A DNA stretch of 64,000 bases from an uncultured Eggerthellaceae bacterium (GCA_910589125.1 CAJURX010000008.1:1-64000), one strand, 5' to 3'; numbered from the stretch's first letter, positions 16,494 through 25,630 are shown. Numbers and translations are program-made. The notes: generated from the sequence alone by a model not told the origin.

Positions 16494-16787
16494 CTATCCG
16501 CGGAATCCGCTGGCGATGCGCTGGTCCATGTCCTGCATCTCCTGCGCGGTCTTGTCCAGCGCCTGAGCTATCTCATCGACCATCTGCTGTGCCTTCTGGA
16601 AGCTGGGCTTCAGCTCGCTGTTGTAGCGCTCTGCATACGAACGGCTCGCCTCACCTTCCCACTCCTCTTGAAGCTGTCCGAGCAGGCGGTCCATAGAGGA
16701 GATGGAATCTCCTATCTTCGAGGATTCGTTGCGGAACTCGTTCGCACGCCCTCGCATCGTATCGGGACTGATCCGAATGTTCGCCAT
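16494..16787 (-). CDS. WXG100 protein (EsxA-like)
   Basis: A 97-residue helical hairpin protein of the WXG100/ESAT-6 family, expected to be secreted as a dimer by EssC. The WEG turn is at residues 43-45 between two amphipathic helices, and length is typical. AAAGGAAA precedes the ATG. It directly precedes essC, the usual arrangement, and is separated from it by a strong hairpin. The 103 bp between the upstream gene and this start contain two TGGGTGATG direct repeats about 40 bp apart, of unknown meaning. Confidence 0.92.
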   Translation of the reverse strand: MANIRISPDTMRGRANEFRNESSKIGDSISSMDRLLGQLQEEWEGEASRSYAERYNSELKPSFQKAQQMVDEIAQALDKTAQEMQDMDQRIASGFRG

Positions 16788-16890
16788 TCGCTTTCCTTTC
16801 TCTATGTTGAGCAGGGCCCTTTGCCCCGTTCATCGCTCATCTGCTTGGACATCACCCAAGCGGCTGGCCAACCCGCAGGCCAACATCGCA

Positions 16891-17568
16891 TCACCCAGCT
16901 GCATCCTCTGCGCTCAAGCCATGCCAAAGGCCAGAGCCCGGATTGAGCCAACCGACCTCGCCGGAAGCGCTCACGGTGACGATCATCCCGTCAGAGACGG
17001 CCAACGAGGCGACATCCCCCGTGGTGGGGAATTCTCTGAACGCACCACCCGGAGCTTGGCAGCGCACGGTTGAGGGAGCACCACCCTCATCGAGCGAGAA
17101 ATACAGCTCGTCACCCATCAAAGCTGCTGATCGGAGCACTCCGCTACCGCTCATGACCGCATCCCATGTGACACCCCGGTCCCTTGACCGCTCCAGCGAC
17201 CAGGTGCCAGCACCGCTGTTGCGCGCTCGACGCAGCTCATCCGATGTCACGAAGAGCCATCCGTCCTCTACCGCCAATGCAGCAGGCGATGCCTGACCTC
17301 TCTCCTTGCCTCCAGCAAGGGCTGGCGCATCAGCCTCTGACGATGCGCTCTCTGCCCGCTGCCGCAGATCAGCATCTCCGTTCAGCGCGATCCCGATGGC
17401 GACGATGAGGCCGATGACCAGGATCGCAACGCCGATGAGGGCAGCGATGCGCACCTCTTTGCGCGCCCCCACGCTCCGGATGCGCCGAGAAGCCCGTCCG
17501 CCTTCTGGAGGAGTGGCCTCTGGAAGGCCCGCACCGCATACCGGACATGTCCTCAAGGTGTCTGCCAT
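16891..17568 (-). CDS. single-TM protein with N-terminal CPVCG motif
   Basis: A 225-residue protein. A half zinc ribbon (CPVCG at residues 8-12) is followed by a basic segment, one membrane helix at about 41-64 and an extracytoplasmic region with beta-propeller-like short repeats (GDELYFSLDEGG, SDGMIVTVSASGEVGWLNPG). The function is unknown. The ATG follows the stop of the Ig-like gene without a gap. It may present a binding surface outside the membrane for the secretion apparatus. Confidence 0.7.
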   Translation of the reverse strand: MADTLRTCPVCGAGLPEATPPEGGRASRRIRSVGARKEVRIAALIGVAILVIGLIVAIGIALNGDADLRQRAESASSEADAPALAGGKERGQASPAALAVEDGWLFVTSDELRRARNSGAGTWSLERSRDRGVTWDAVMSGSGVLRSAALMGDELYFSLDEGGAPSTVRCQAPGGAFREFPTTGDVASLAVSDGMIVTVSASGEVGWLNPGSGLWHGLSAEDAAG

Positions 17569-20500
17569 CTATGCTTCTCTGCGATCTTTGCGGAAGCGGA
17601 TCAAGAAGAAGATGGCCGCGCCTAGGGCAGCTATGCCCAAGAGCGTGGACACGACGAGGATCGGATCATGCATCCACCGTGCCAGCGGATTCGAGTTCAC
17701 GAAGATGGCCGGAGAATCCTGCGGGTCCATGTTGTTCGCCATGTCATACGCCTCGACGGTGACGATCTGGTCCTCAGCGCTCTCTCCGAGCGTGACCTTC
17801 AGATTCTCAGGATCCGCGAGCGCTTCTCCGTCGAGCGTGCTCACCTTCTCGCCATTGACACGGACGATCGCGCGGTCGAGCTTCATGTTGTCCTCGATGG
17901 AGAAGCCGACATCATGAGAGCTCTCGGATATCTGACCGCCCTCTATCCCGTTGAAGGTGACGATGGGGGCGGTGTTGTCGACCGAGAACACCACCTCAGC
18001 AGAGCTCGACCGATCCGAGCTCTTGCGCTCCATGGTGTTCATGGAGGAATTGCCCGCGGCATCCGTTGAATGCAACGTCACCTGATAGGTGCCATCAGAT
18101 GCGAAGTTATCCTTGCTGATCGTGTAGTCATAGGCAGGCCAACCATTGGCATCGTTGGCCTGGAATGAGTATCCCTCACCCCTTTGAAGGGTATCGTTCT
18201 TGGTGCCACTGGTGAGGCTGACCAGCACATCGTCCTCATTGAGGCCGCTCGGATTGATCTCCGTGATGCGAACATCACGCGTATCCTCGGTCCTCAGGTA
18301 CTTCCTGCCGACCATATCCTGGGTGCTCTCATCCAAGATGTACGTGGAGCCGAAGCGATTGACGGACCAATCCACGACCTTCGTCTCGGTGTTGCCTGCC
18401 ATATCCCGCGCATTCACCTCTACGCGATACACGTTGTCATTCTCCGGCGTGCGGGCGGGATCAGCCGAGGAGAAGGTGATCTCTGTGGCCGATATGGCAG
18501 GAGAGGTAGCGTAGGGATTCGCCACGGAATTCAACCCGATGGGCTGCACGGTGATCGTGGATGAGGGGTCGGCATTGGTATCAGAGATGCTGACCGTCAC
18601 TCCACATCCCTCTTTATAGGCGCGCGAACCCGCATCCGCATCTCCATTAACCTGGATGGATATCTGGGGCTTCTCGGTGTCCACGACGAATTCTGGACAG
18701 GTGTAGGGCGGCAGCGCGTTCAGGGCGAGGTCCGTCCCAGAGACCGCCAAGCTGTATACGCCTTGGCCGGGGAAGGTGACGGTGCACGTATGCGTGTCCC
18801 CATCGCTCGACCATCCGCTCACCGATGCAGCACCCATGGCAGTGCCATTGCCCGCTCCACTGGTCGGGGCAACATCGATCAGGTCAGAAGAGAAGTTATG
18901 CTCGGTCACTGACACGGTCGCCGTGCGTGCCGTATTGAAGTAGTTGCCGTTCTGTGCTCCAGCATCATTGAACGTGACGTTGATGGAGGGAGCGGACGCA
19001 TCAACGGTGAAGCGGGTCTCATAGAGCTCAGACGAAGCGCCTCCCAGGTCGGTCACTTGAGCCTTGACCTCGTAGTCAGCATCGCTCATGAACCTGTAGG
19101 AGACCTGCCACTGATCCCCGCCCACATGCTCGAACGCACTAGCCCGATACGTGTGGACTTGACCATCCTCGACGATGGTCACGATGACCTGATCCGGGTC
19201 ATACTCCTTGAGATACTGGAAATTGGGCTCCGTCACCGTGAAATAGCCCGTGCGGACGCCATTGAAGAATGTCCCGCTGCGGCTATCGTTGTTGTCATAT
19301 GCAACCGATATCACAGGGGCGCTCGAATCAGCCACGATGCGCTTCACCTCATCAGGGATCGTCTTCACGCCTGAGAGATCGGGATCCGATTCATTCCCAG
19401 CCCGGTCGAAGATATGCGCCTTGAAGGAGCTGACGGCGGTGTCCTGATCACCATCCACAGCAAAGGACAGCACACCGCTCGCATCGCCGTCAGCGAATGA
19501 TGCGCCCTGGCCCGACCGCACCTCTCCCGTGCGGGAATCCACGTACTCGATATGCGATCGCCCGCTATCCAAACCTGCGAACACCGGCGTCGCAGCGCCA
19601 CCCGGGTCATCCGTCGCTTCCACGGAGACCTGAGCTGAGGACTTGAAGAAGAGGATGCCACCGTGCGACGCGCCTCCGCTGATGGAGAAGTCCGTCGGCT
19701 TCGGCTTCACGGTATCGATGTTGTACGCGATATCCTCGATCTTGGTGATGACATGCGAGGTCGTATCCTGAGCATAGAGCGAAAGTCCCGCATAGGTCCC
19801 ATCAGCCGGGTTCAGCGAATCGTAGGTAGGCAGGTACGATCCTGTCAGTGCATCGGAGAGCTCGTGTCCCGCATAGGAAGCGATGACCTTCTGGTTCGTC
19901 CACGTATCTCCATTGCATGCCTTGCCCTGCGCATCGACAAGGAAGCCGTCGGGCATAGAGATGGACTGGATCTGACGCACCGAGATGCTGCACGAACCTG
20001 CCTTGAGCTGATAGCGATCCGAAAGGCTACCATTCAGCGCGAACCTGGCTGTTGTGGAGAAGTCAGCAGAGCCAGCGCCGTATGAGCTGAGCGAGACCCC
20101 TGCACCGTCATCCAAGAAGCTGCCCGCCTCCTGCACATCCGCCAGCTTGACACCATAGGAAGCAGCGCCTCCCTCGATGATGCCCCTGACAGCCTCTTCC
20201 TGCTCTGCCTGGAAGCGGAAGTCAAGCGGATCGGAGATGAGGACCTCCACCTCCTTCTTCGGCAGAGCGCTCAAGTTGACGGAAAGCGAGGCCACCTGCG
20301 CATCAGGGTCAGCATGATCGCTGTCCCTGTCATATACCGTGATGGTCACATCTGCCGAATCGTACATCTTCAGTGGGTCGAGGGATATCTTGAGGCGATC
20401 ATCCTCGAAGGCCGCCTGTGCATCCAGCACGCTCGAGGCGAGCGCCGGAGAAGGGTCAGGTGCCACTGCGACTTCGACCTCTGCCTCATAGCCCGCTGCA

Positions 20501-20856
20501 TTGCCAAGCACATCCGAACGAAGCTCGATGGGCGTGTTGTAGGCGAACCTGTCCAGCTCGTCCTTGTTGTCTTGGATGGTGAGGGTGTCTTGGATCAAGA
20601 TCGCATCCGCATCGCGCACCGCATCAGCAGCAACGACAGCGGCTCGAAGCTCACCCTCTCCCGCCAAGCCCTCATCATCTGGCAAGCCTTCTGGCTCCTG
20701 CAGAGGAGCTTCCAGAGCTTCCTGCTCAGCACCTCCAGAGATGCCATCAGCCTCCGATGCCGCATGAGCTGGCATGACAGGCCATAGCAGCAAGACGAGC
20801 AACACCGCCATGCCGACGGACGCCCCCCTTTCGATCGCACTTCCCAATCTGGACAT
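17569..20856 (-). CDS. large Ig-like membrane-anchored surface protein
   Basis: A 1095-residue protein. It has a signal peptide (residues 1-32, ending MPAHA), a long extracytoplasmic region with several Ig-like beta-sandwich repeats (two clear copies share SAPxIxVxxN...NGxYFNxxRTxxxxVTExNF at about 515 and 630), one C-terminal membrane helix (about 1061-1084) and a short basic tail. The topology recalls EsaA/YueB, the long membrane protein of Firmicute type VII systems, but the fold is different. AAGGAA lies 7 nt before the ATG. It sits between the ERPT-repeat protein and the zinc-motif protein in one transcription unit. Confidence 0.75.
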   Translation of the reverse strand: MSRLGSAIERGASVGMAVLLVLLLWPVMPAHAASEADGISGGAEQEALEAPLQEPEGLPDDEGLAGEGELRAAVVAADAVRDADAILIQDTLTIQDNKDELDRFAYNTPIELRSDVLGNAAGYEAEVEVAVAPDPSPALASSVLDAQAAFEDDRLKISLDPLKMYDSADVTITVYDRDSDHADPDAQVASLSVNLSALPKKEVEVLISDPLDFRFQAEQEEAVRGIIEGGAASYGVKLADVQEAGSFLDDGAGVSLSSYGAGSADFSTTARFALNGSLSDRYQLKAGSCSISVRQIQSISMPDGFLVDAQGKACNGDTWTNQKVIASYAGHELSDALTGSYLPTYDSLNPADGTYAGLSLYAQDTTSHVITKIEDIAYNIDTVKPKPTDFSISGGASHGGILFFKSSAQVSVEATDDPGGAATPVFAGLDSGRSHIEYVDSRTGEVRSGQGASFADGDASGVLSFAVDGDQDTAVSSFKAHIFDRAGNESDPDLSGVKTIPDEVKRIVADSSAPVISVAYDNNDSRSGTFFNGVRTGYFTVTEPNFQYLKEYDPDQVIVTIVEDGQVHTYRASAFEHVGGDQWQVSYRFMSDADYEVKAQVTDLGGASSELYETRFTVDASAPSINVTFNDAGAQNGNYFNTARTATVSVTEHNFSSDLIDVAPTSGAGNGTAMGAASVSGWSSDGDTHTCTVTFPGQGVYSLAVSGTDLALNALPPYTCPEFVVDTEKPQISIQVNGDADAGSRAYKEGCGVTVSISDTNADPSSTITVQPIGLNSVANPYATSPAISATEITFSSADPARTPENDNVYRVEVNARDMAGNTETKVVDWSVNRFGSTYILDESTQDMVGRKYLRTEDTRDVRITEINPSGLNEDDVLVSLTSGTKNDTLQRGEGYSFQANDANGWPAYDYTISKDNFASDGTYQVTLHSTDAAGNSSMNTMERKSSDRSSSAEVVFSVDNTAPIVTFNGIEGGQISESSHDVGFSIEDNMKLDRAIVRVNGEKVSTLDGEALADPENLKVTLGESAEDQIVTVEAYDMANNMDPQDSPAIFVNSNPLARWMHDPILVVSTLLGIAALGAAIFFLIRFRKDRREA

Positions 20857-20870
20857 GGCGCGTTCCTTTC

Positions 20871-21584
20871 CTATATCTCCTCGTCGGTGTTCACTGACAC
20901 GACCTTCTGCTTGATCACGAATCTGAATGTGGAGCGCAGGCTCTCCGTTGATGTTGGACGCTCTTCGAGCACGCTCGTGGGTCGCTCCGTCCCTTCCCCC
21001 TCGAGCACGCTCGTGGGTCGCTCGGCGTCCTCGCCGAGGAGTCCCGTGGGCCTCTCGGTGTCCTCCTCCTCGATGAGGAGTCCGGTAGGACGCTCTGTCG
21101 CTTCCTCTTCCAAGATGCTGGTCTCGCGTTCTGTCTCCTCCTGGAGCAGCCCTGTAGGACGCTCGGTCTCATCCTCAATGAGAAGGTCTGTCGGGCGCTC
21201 AGGCTCTTCCGGCACGCTCATGGATGCGCTCGACGACCCCGAACCCGAAGCTGATCCTTCGATGACCGTCGTTCCCGTGGCGCCCTTGTCCTGAGGTGCA
21301 TGCGCCTTCCGCTCTTCGGAGGCACGCTCCGCCTTCTCAACCACTTCCTCCGTGGATCGCGTCGGGCGCTTCGCCTGCTTCTGCACGCTCGACCCTTTGG
21401 ATGCAGACCTCTTGCTGCTCTGACGCGCCTTCGAGGAGCCACCTTGGTGCTTCAAGGGCTTATGGCGGAGGAAGCGGATGGCGTCGGGCACATCGAGCTT
21501 GATGAAGATGACGACAGCTGCGATGGCTGAGCACGCTGCAAAGACGAAGGTCGCATAGGCTATGCCGAGAAGGATCCCCTCCAT
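20871..21584 (-). CDS. one-TM protein with eight ERPTxxL phosphoacceptor-like repeats
   Basis: A 237-residue protein: N-terminal membrane helix (about 4-28), a basic Ser/Lys-rich segment, a GTTVIEG motif at about 104-110, then eight repeats of E-R-P/E-T-x-x-L type spaced 8-13 residues apart (about 129-214), and a short tail. The repeat threonines, in acidic surroundings with Leu at +3, look like substrates of the adjacent kinase and ligands for FHA domains. Function is inferred. The ATG at 21584 follows AGGTGAT; an alternative GTG at 21593 overlaps the kinase stop (GTGA). Confidence 0.75.
   Translation of the reverse strand: MEGILLGIAYATFVFAACSAIAAVVIFIKLDVPDAIRFLRHKPLKHQGGSSKARQSSKRSASKGSSVQKQAKRPTRSTEEVVEKAERASEERKAHAPQDKGATGTTVIEGSASGSGSSSASMSVPEEPERPTDLLIEDETERPTGLLQEETERETSILEEEATERPTGLLIEEEDTERPTGLLGEDAERPTSVLEGEGTERPTSVLEERPTSTESLRSTFRFVIKQKVVSVNTDEEI
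20943..21200 (-). repeat. degenerate tandem repeat encoding ERPTxxL units
   Basis: Imperfect in-frame tandem units of about 24-39 bp encode ERPTDLL, ERPTGLL, ERETSIL, ERPTGLL, ERPTGLL, ERPTSVL, ERPTSVL and ERPTSTE. The DNA copies have diverged (mixed CTCGTGGGTCGCTC and AGTCCCGTGGGCCTC forms) while the Arg-Pro-Thr core is kept, which suggests selection on the peptide. Confidence 0.85.
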
Positions 21585-21589
21585 GCGGA

Positions 21590-23326
21590 TCACCTGCTCC
21601 CCGGAACGGTGTTACCCGAATACAGCGTTGCGAGCTTCATCGTGGTCTCACCATTCAGGCGCGCCAGGGTCACGTCTCGCAGCGCCGTGTTCTCTTCGGT
21701 GGTCAGCTTCATGGCAGCAAGCTGACCGCTGACACGTTCGAGCAGCGCCTCCATGGATGCCTCGCTCACCTCGCCGATGTTCTTGAACTTGTTCATGTAT
21801 GTCTCGATGGAGTTGGCGATGAGCACGCAGCTGTCCAGCTTCACGACTTCGACCGGCTCGTTCTCTATCTGGTCATCCAGCGTGTTCAAGCTCTCCCAGA
21901 ACCCGGCATAGAGCTCTTTGTCCTCGTCCCCTTGCATGACCGCGGAATCTATCCCTGACACGAAGGTGGCGATGTTCGCATAGTTCTGCGCCGTAGCGTA
22001 GTTCTCGAAGGTCTGATCCTGGGACGCATTCGTGAAGTAGTCCAGCGACGCTTTGATGCGCGTTGCCTGATTCTCATCGTACGCGCCCGTTTGCCCATAG
22101 TTGTAGAAGTACCAATACAGGCGACCGAGCTCATAGGAGAGCTCCGGGAAGCGGCTGGACGCCTGGAGCGCTGCGAGGTTGTCGTTGTAGACCTCGTCTA
22201 TCTGCTGCTTCTCTTCGGGCGTGAACTTGCTGTCCACCTTATAGCTGTTGATGAGGCCGCGATACGCATCGATGGCGTCTGGCCTCTCATGGATGGCGGC
22301 AAGGTATTCTGTCTGCGCTTCCTCAGGGTCTATCTGGACGCGCGCATTGGCCACGTCCATGTGATACTGGTAATTCTGGGTTATCTGCCCCTCGCGGATG
22401 CCCAAGCACGCGAAGCCCGCGATCACGAGCAGCACTGACGCAGCAACGCTGCCTGCGAATGAGGTCACCTTGCGGCGCTGCTTCGCCTTGTATTCCCGCG
22501 TGAGCTCTTGATAGACCTCGAGGTCAGACACCAGCTCCTCGCATGTCTGATAGCGCATCTCGCGTTCGAGCTGCGTGCACTTGGGGATGATGACATCCGC
22601 GAAGCCCTCACCCACGTTCGGGTTCGCCTCGCGCACGTTCGGGAGCGGGAACTCGACAGGCGGAGCGGATCCGCCCAGAAGGTGCCACATGGTGGCGCCG
22701 ATGCCATAGATGTCCGTGCGGGCATCCGTTTGCGCCTTGCCATACTGCTCAGGTGCCGCATAACCCGTGGTGCCGAAGGCGATGGTGTCCTTCTTCTGCT
22801 CGTCCTTGTATTCACGCGCCACGCCGAGGTCGATCAGCTTCACGTATCCATCGGGATGCAACATGATGTTGTTCGGCTTCATGTCGCGATAGATGATGGC
22901 GGGATCCTGCCGATGCAGATAGCTGAGCGCATCGCAGATCTGGATCATCCAGTTCTGCACATCCTCTTCGCTTTGAGGGCCCTTCTGGCGCACGACCTTG
23001 TCCAACGCCTCACCCTCTACGTGATCCATGACGACATAGATGTAGTTGGTGGTCTTCTCTATGTCGACGATATCCACGATAGCCGGATGCTGGAGCTTCG
23101 AGAGCAGCTCCGCCTCGCTGGCAAGGCTCTGCTCGATAGGCCGTCCCATGGGGTCGGTCGCGCGCCGATCGACCTCCTTGATGGCCCACTGCTTGTTGAC
23201 GAGCTCAAGGTCGCGCGCAAGGTACACGCGGCTCATGCCGCCTTCCCCGATCAGCGCAAGGATCTCATACTTGCCCTTGAGCACGTCTCCGTTCTTGAGA
23301 CCGCCCTGCTCCCCCTTGATGGCCAC
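21590..23326 (-). CDS. membrane Ser/Thr protein kinase (PknB-type)
   Basis: A 578-residue protein. The cytosolic kinase domain (about 20-285) has the glycine loop GEGGMSRVYLA, AIKEVD with the ATP-binding Lys, the catalytic loop YRDMKPNNIML, DLG in place of DFG, and GTTGYAAPEQ. A membrane helix follows at about 308-328, then a 250-residue extracellular helical, TPR-like region instead of PASTA repeats. The GTG start overlaps the phosphatase stop by 1 nt and has GAGGAG 6 nt upstream. It pairs with the PP2C phosphatase and lies beside the ERPT-repeat protein and FHA proteins, its likely substrates. Confidence 0.92.
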   Translation of the reverse strand: MAIKGEQGGLKNGDVLKGKYEILALIGEGGMSRVYLARDLELVNKQWAIKEVDRRATDPMGRPIEQSLASEAELLSKLQHPAIVDIVDIEKTTNYIYVVMDHVEGEALDKVVRQKGPQSEEDVQNWMIQICDALSYLHRQDPAIIYRDMKPNNIMLHPDGYVKLIDLGVAREYKDEQKKDTIAFGTTGYAAPEQYGKAQTDARTDIYGIGATMWHLLGGSAPPVEFPLPNVREANPNVGEGFADVIIPKCTQLEREMRYQTCEELVSDLEVYQELTREYKAKQRRKVTSFAGSVAASVLLVIAGFACLGIREGQITQNYQYHMDVANARVQIDPEEAQTEYLAAIHERPDAIDAYRGLINSYKVDSKFTPEEKQQIDEVYNDNLAALQASSRFPELSYELGRLYWYFYNYGQTGAYDENQATRIKASLDYFTNASQDQTFENYATAQNYANIATFVSGIDSAVMQGDEDKELYAGFWESLNTLDDQIENEPVEVVKLDSCVLIANSIETYMNKFKNIGEVSEASMEALLERVSGQLAAMKLTTEENTALRDVTLARLNGETTMKLATLYSGNTVPGSR

Positions 23327-24138
23327 TAGCGCTCCTCTCCGCGCACGCGCAGCAAGAGCGCTGTGATGTTGTCGCGCTCCTTGCGCTCCATGGCTGCATC
23401 TATGAGACGACGCAAGACCGCGCTAGGATGCGCCTCCGACCCCTCATCGTCCCAATCGAGCGCGCTCGGACAGAGGCTCTGTCGCATCTCGTCCTCAGAG
23501 AGCACATGCCGAAAGCCGTCAGAGCAGAGGAGATACGTCGCATCCTTCCGGATGTTGCCGTGGCTCACCTGAGGCTTGACCTCCTTCGACGAACCGATGC
23601 ACTGAAGGAGCACATTCCTCTGGGGATGGTCCTCCGCCTCCTCTTCCGTGAGCCGACCAGCCTCTATCTCTCGACGAACGAAGGTCTGATCCTCCGTGAG
23701 CCGTTCGATGGCGGCATCGGTGATCTGATAGATCCGCGAATCTCCCACATGGACGAGAGAGTATCGCGCTCCCAATGCCAGCATGGCAGTGAGCGTGGTG
23801 CCCAAGCTCATGCCCTCTGCAAGGCCATGGCGCATGATCTCAAGGTTCAGGTCTTGGACGAATCCCGACCATTGCCCCTCGACGAACTGTTGGAATCCCT
23901 CCACCGAGGAATCAAACGTCTCAAGGGAGAGCGGCAGCTTCTCCTCGAACCACTTCGCCATGCTGCGCACTGCCGTTGCAGAGGCCAGCTCTCCTTTGCG
24001 CAGGCCGCCCATGCCATCAGCCACCGCCACGAGCGCGACATCCTCAAGGGGCGTGTCAGCTATCTCTATGAGGAAGCTGTCTTGGTTCGTATCCTTGACG
24101 CGCCCGACATCGGTACATCCCTGAGCTTGGAATCTCAT
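23326..24138 (-). CDS. PP2C-family Ser/Thr phosphatase
   Basis: A 270-residue metal-dependent phosphatase expected to reverse the adjacent kinase. The PPM/PP2C motifs are intact: DTNQDS, VADGMGG, LGTTLTA, HVGDSRIY, LCSDGF and RDNITALL. There is no membrane segment. The ATG overlaps the upstream stop (ATGA), and its own stop overlaps the kinase start, so the three proteins are translationally coupled. Confidence 0.94.
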   Translation of the reverse strand: MRFQAQGCTDVGRVKDTNQDSFLIEIADTPLEDVALVAVADGMGGLRKGELASATAVRSMAKWFEEKLPLSLETFDSSVEGFQQFVEGQWSGFVQDLNLEIMRHGLAEGMSLGTTLTAMLALGARYSLVHVGDSRIYQITDAAIERLTEDQTFVRREIEAGRLTEEEAEDHPQRNVLLQCIGSSKEVKPQVSHGNIRKDATYLLCSDGFRHVLSEDEMRQSLCPSALDWDDEGSEAHPSAVLRRLIDAAMERKERDNITALLLRVRGEER

Positions 24139-25505
24139 CGCATGACCCCCTCTGCCCCACGCTCCGCAAGGACCTGGAACAGGAACTCCTCGTCGCTCAT
24201 GCGGATGATGTCGCCATCCGCCAAGGGCACGACCTCGTGGGAGGTCAATCTGCGCTCGTTCACGAACGTGCCATTGAGCGAATCATTGTCTTGGATGCTG
24301 CATGAGCCGCCGCTTCGAGACAGCTTGGCATGGATGCGCGACACCGTGGTGGTGTTCGGCACCTGGAACATGGCGTATTTGGATTTGCCCACCGTAAGGC
24401 CCTTGCCCACGATCGCAGCGCGCTGCCCTGATGCCCTATGCGTGAGACAGAACGTGCACGAAGGCACCGCACCCGAAAGCGCAGGGGAAGCCGGCTGAGA
24501 TGTCGGATCCCCTCTTTCGACCACGCCCTCATCTGAGCAGATGTCCCCATCCAAGACCGTGGTGGCGAAAGGGTCGGGTTGCGCCACCGGTGCCGGCTCG
24601 CGATCCTGCATGCGATCATGCGTTGGCGCCTCATCGCAGAAGCCCTCCAAGGAAAGGGCCTCCAGGTCAATGGCGTTGAGGACGCTGGTGCCAGGATCCT
24701 CGCGAACATGCCGGCCAGAAGCCCATGCTGGCTGCTGGGTGGATGGAGAGGCCGCCTCATCCATGGCGACCCCTCTTCCATCATCCGCCTCTGTCGATGA
24801 GGATACGGATGGGTCAATCTCGACAGCCCCATCCGGTTCGCCATATCCATCAAGCTCGTCACGCTCGCCAGCCTCTTCTGATCCGCTGGCATCATCAAGC
24901 ATAGAAGGCGCATCGGATCCGCTCGGCTCATCTTGATCGTCGAGGATGTCGGTCTTGGCCAGATCGCCGAGCAAGCTGGCAAGCGCGATGATGTTCAAAG
25001 GCTCATCCTGCGCGACGTGCGATGAGAAGCGCGCGAGCATCTCCTGCGCTTGGCCCCCGCTAGCTTGGATGCGGTCGGCGAGCGCCATGAAGCGATCCTT
25101 GACGAATGAGATGCCCTTGACCTCCCCCGCCGTTGGAAGGTAGATGAAGCGCAGCCCATCATCCAAGGGATCCCCGTAGATGCGATCCACATCCATGACC
25201 ACATTCATGAACGGCAAGCCATGATAGGCGCATGCATTGATGAGGTTATGGAGCTGTCGGAAGAGACCAGCGAGATCCCGCGCGCTCAGCGGATGCGCAA
25301 ACGCCTCAGCCAACGATGGGAGCCCAGATGCATCGACCTCTATATCCGTGGGATGCTGACCATCATTGAGCACCTGGTAAGAAAGGAAGCAGGAAAGGTC
25401 GGCTTGCAGGAGGGCTCTCACGAGCTGTGGATCCATCGGCCCGTGCATCGCAAGGGGAAAGGCTATCACGCCCGGCCTCTCTTCTCTGCATGTGACGCTA
25501 TCCAC
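24135..25505 (-). CDS. FHA protein with DUF6382/EssB-like domain, first gene of the secretion block
   Basis: A 456-residue protein. The N-terminal ~155 residues match the N-terminal domain of the 5223-6251 product (GVIAFPL start, SARDLAGLFRQL, RIYGDPLDDGLRFIYLP). The acidic linker contains GTSVLN (about 272-277) and ATTVLDG (about 314-320), which are FHA-ligand-like threonine sites. The FHA domain spans about 368-445 (TTVSRIHAKL, SLNGTFVN). The frame stays open 41 codons further upstream, but homology with the paralogue's start and AAGGGGG 6 nt before the GTG at 25505 fix the start. A strong promoter lies about 50 nt upstream. Confidence 0.8.
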   Translation of the reverse strand: MDSVTCREERPGVIAFPLAMHGPMDPQLVRALLQADLSCFLSYQVLNDGQHPTDIEVDASGLPSLAEAFAHPLSARDLAGLFRQLHNLINACAYHGLPFMNVVMDVDRIYGDPLDDGLRFIYLPTAGEVKGISFVKDRFMALADRIQASGGQAQEMLARFSSHVAQDEPLNIIALASLLGDLAKTDILDDQDEPSGSDAPSMLDDASGSEEAGERDELDGYGEPDGAVEIDPSVSSSTEADDGRGVAMDEAASPSTQQPAWASGRHVREDPGTSVLNAIDLEALSLEGFCDEAPTHDRMQDREPAPVAQPDPFATTVLDGDICSDEGVVERGDPTSQPASPALSGAVPSCTFCLTHRASGQRAAIVGKGLTVGKSKYAMFQVPNTTTVSRIHAKLSRSGGSCSIQDNDSLNGTFVNERRLTSHEVVPLADGDIIRMSDEEFLFQVLAERGAEGVMR

Positions 25506-25561
25506 CACGGGCCCCCTTCGGCCTATCCGTCTCGTTCCTCTATCGTAACCCTTTTGATGAA

Positions 25562-25590
25562 AATATATAGCATAGATGAGCACCTGGCAA
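25562..25590 (-). promoter_or_regulatory. sigma-A promoter of the type VII secretion block
   Basis: On the minus strand TTGCCA (25585-25590), 17 bp, TATATT (25562-25567). Each hexamer matches 5 of 6 consensus bases. The start point would be near 25555, giving a leader of about 50 nt to the GTG at 25505. It is the only good promoter I found for the whole 20-kb block. Confidence 0.65.
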
Positions 25591-25630
25591 TGTGCACGAT
25601 CCACCAGTTTCCTTCGGTTCTTCATCACTA

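Noticed and set aside
20943..21200. Repeat block as a CRISPR or satellite array
   Set aside because: Units vary in length, stay in frame and conserve an amino-acid motif instead of DNA sequence.
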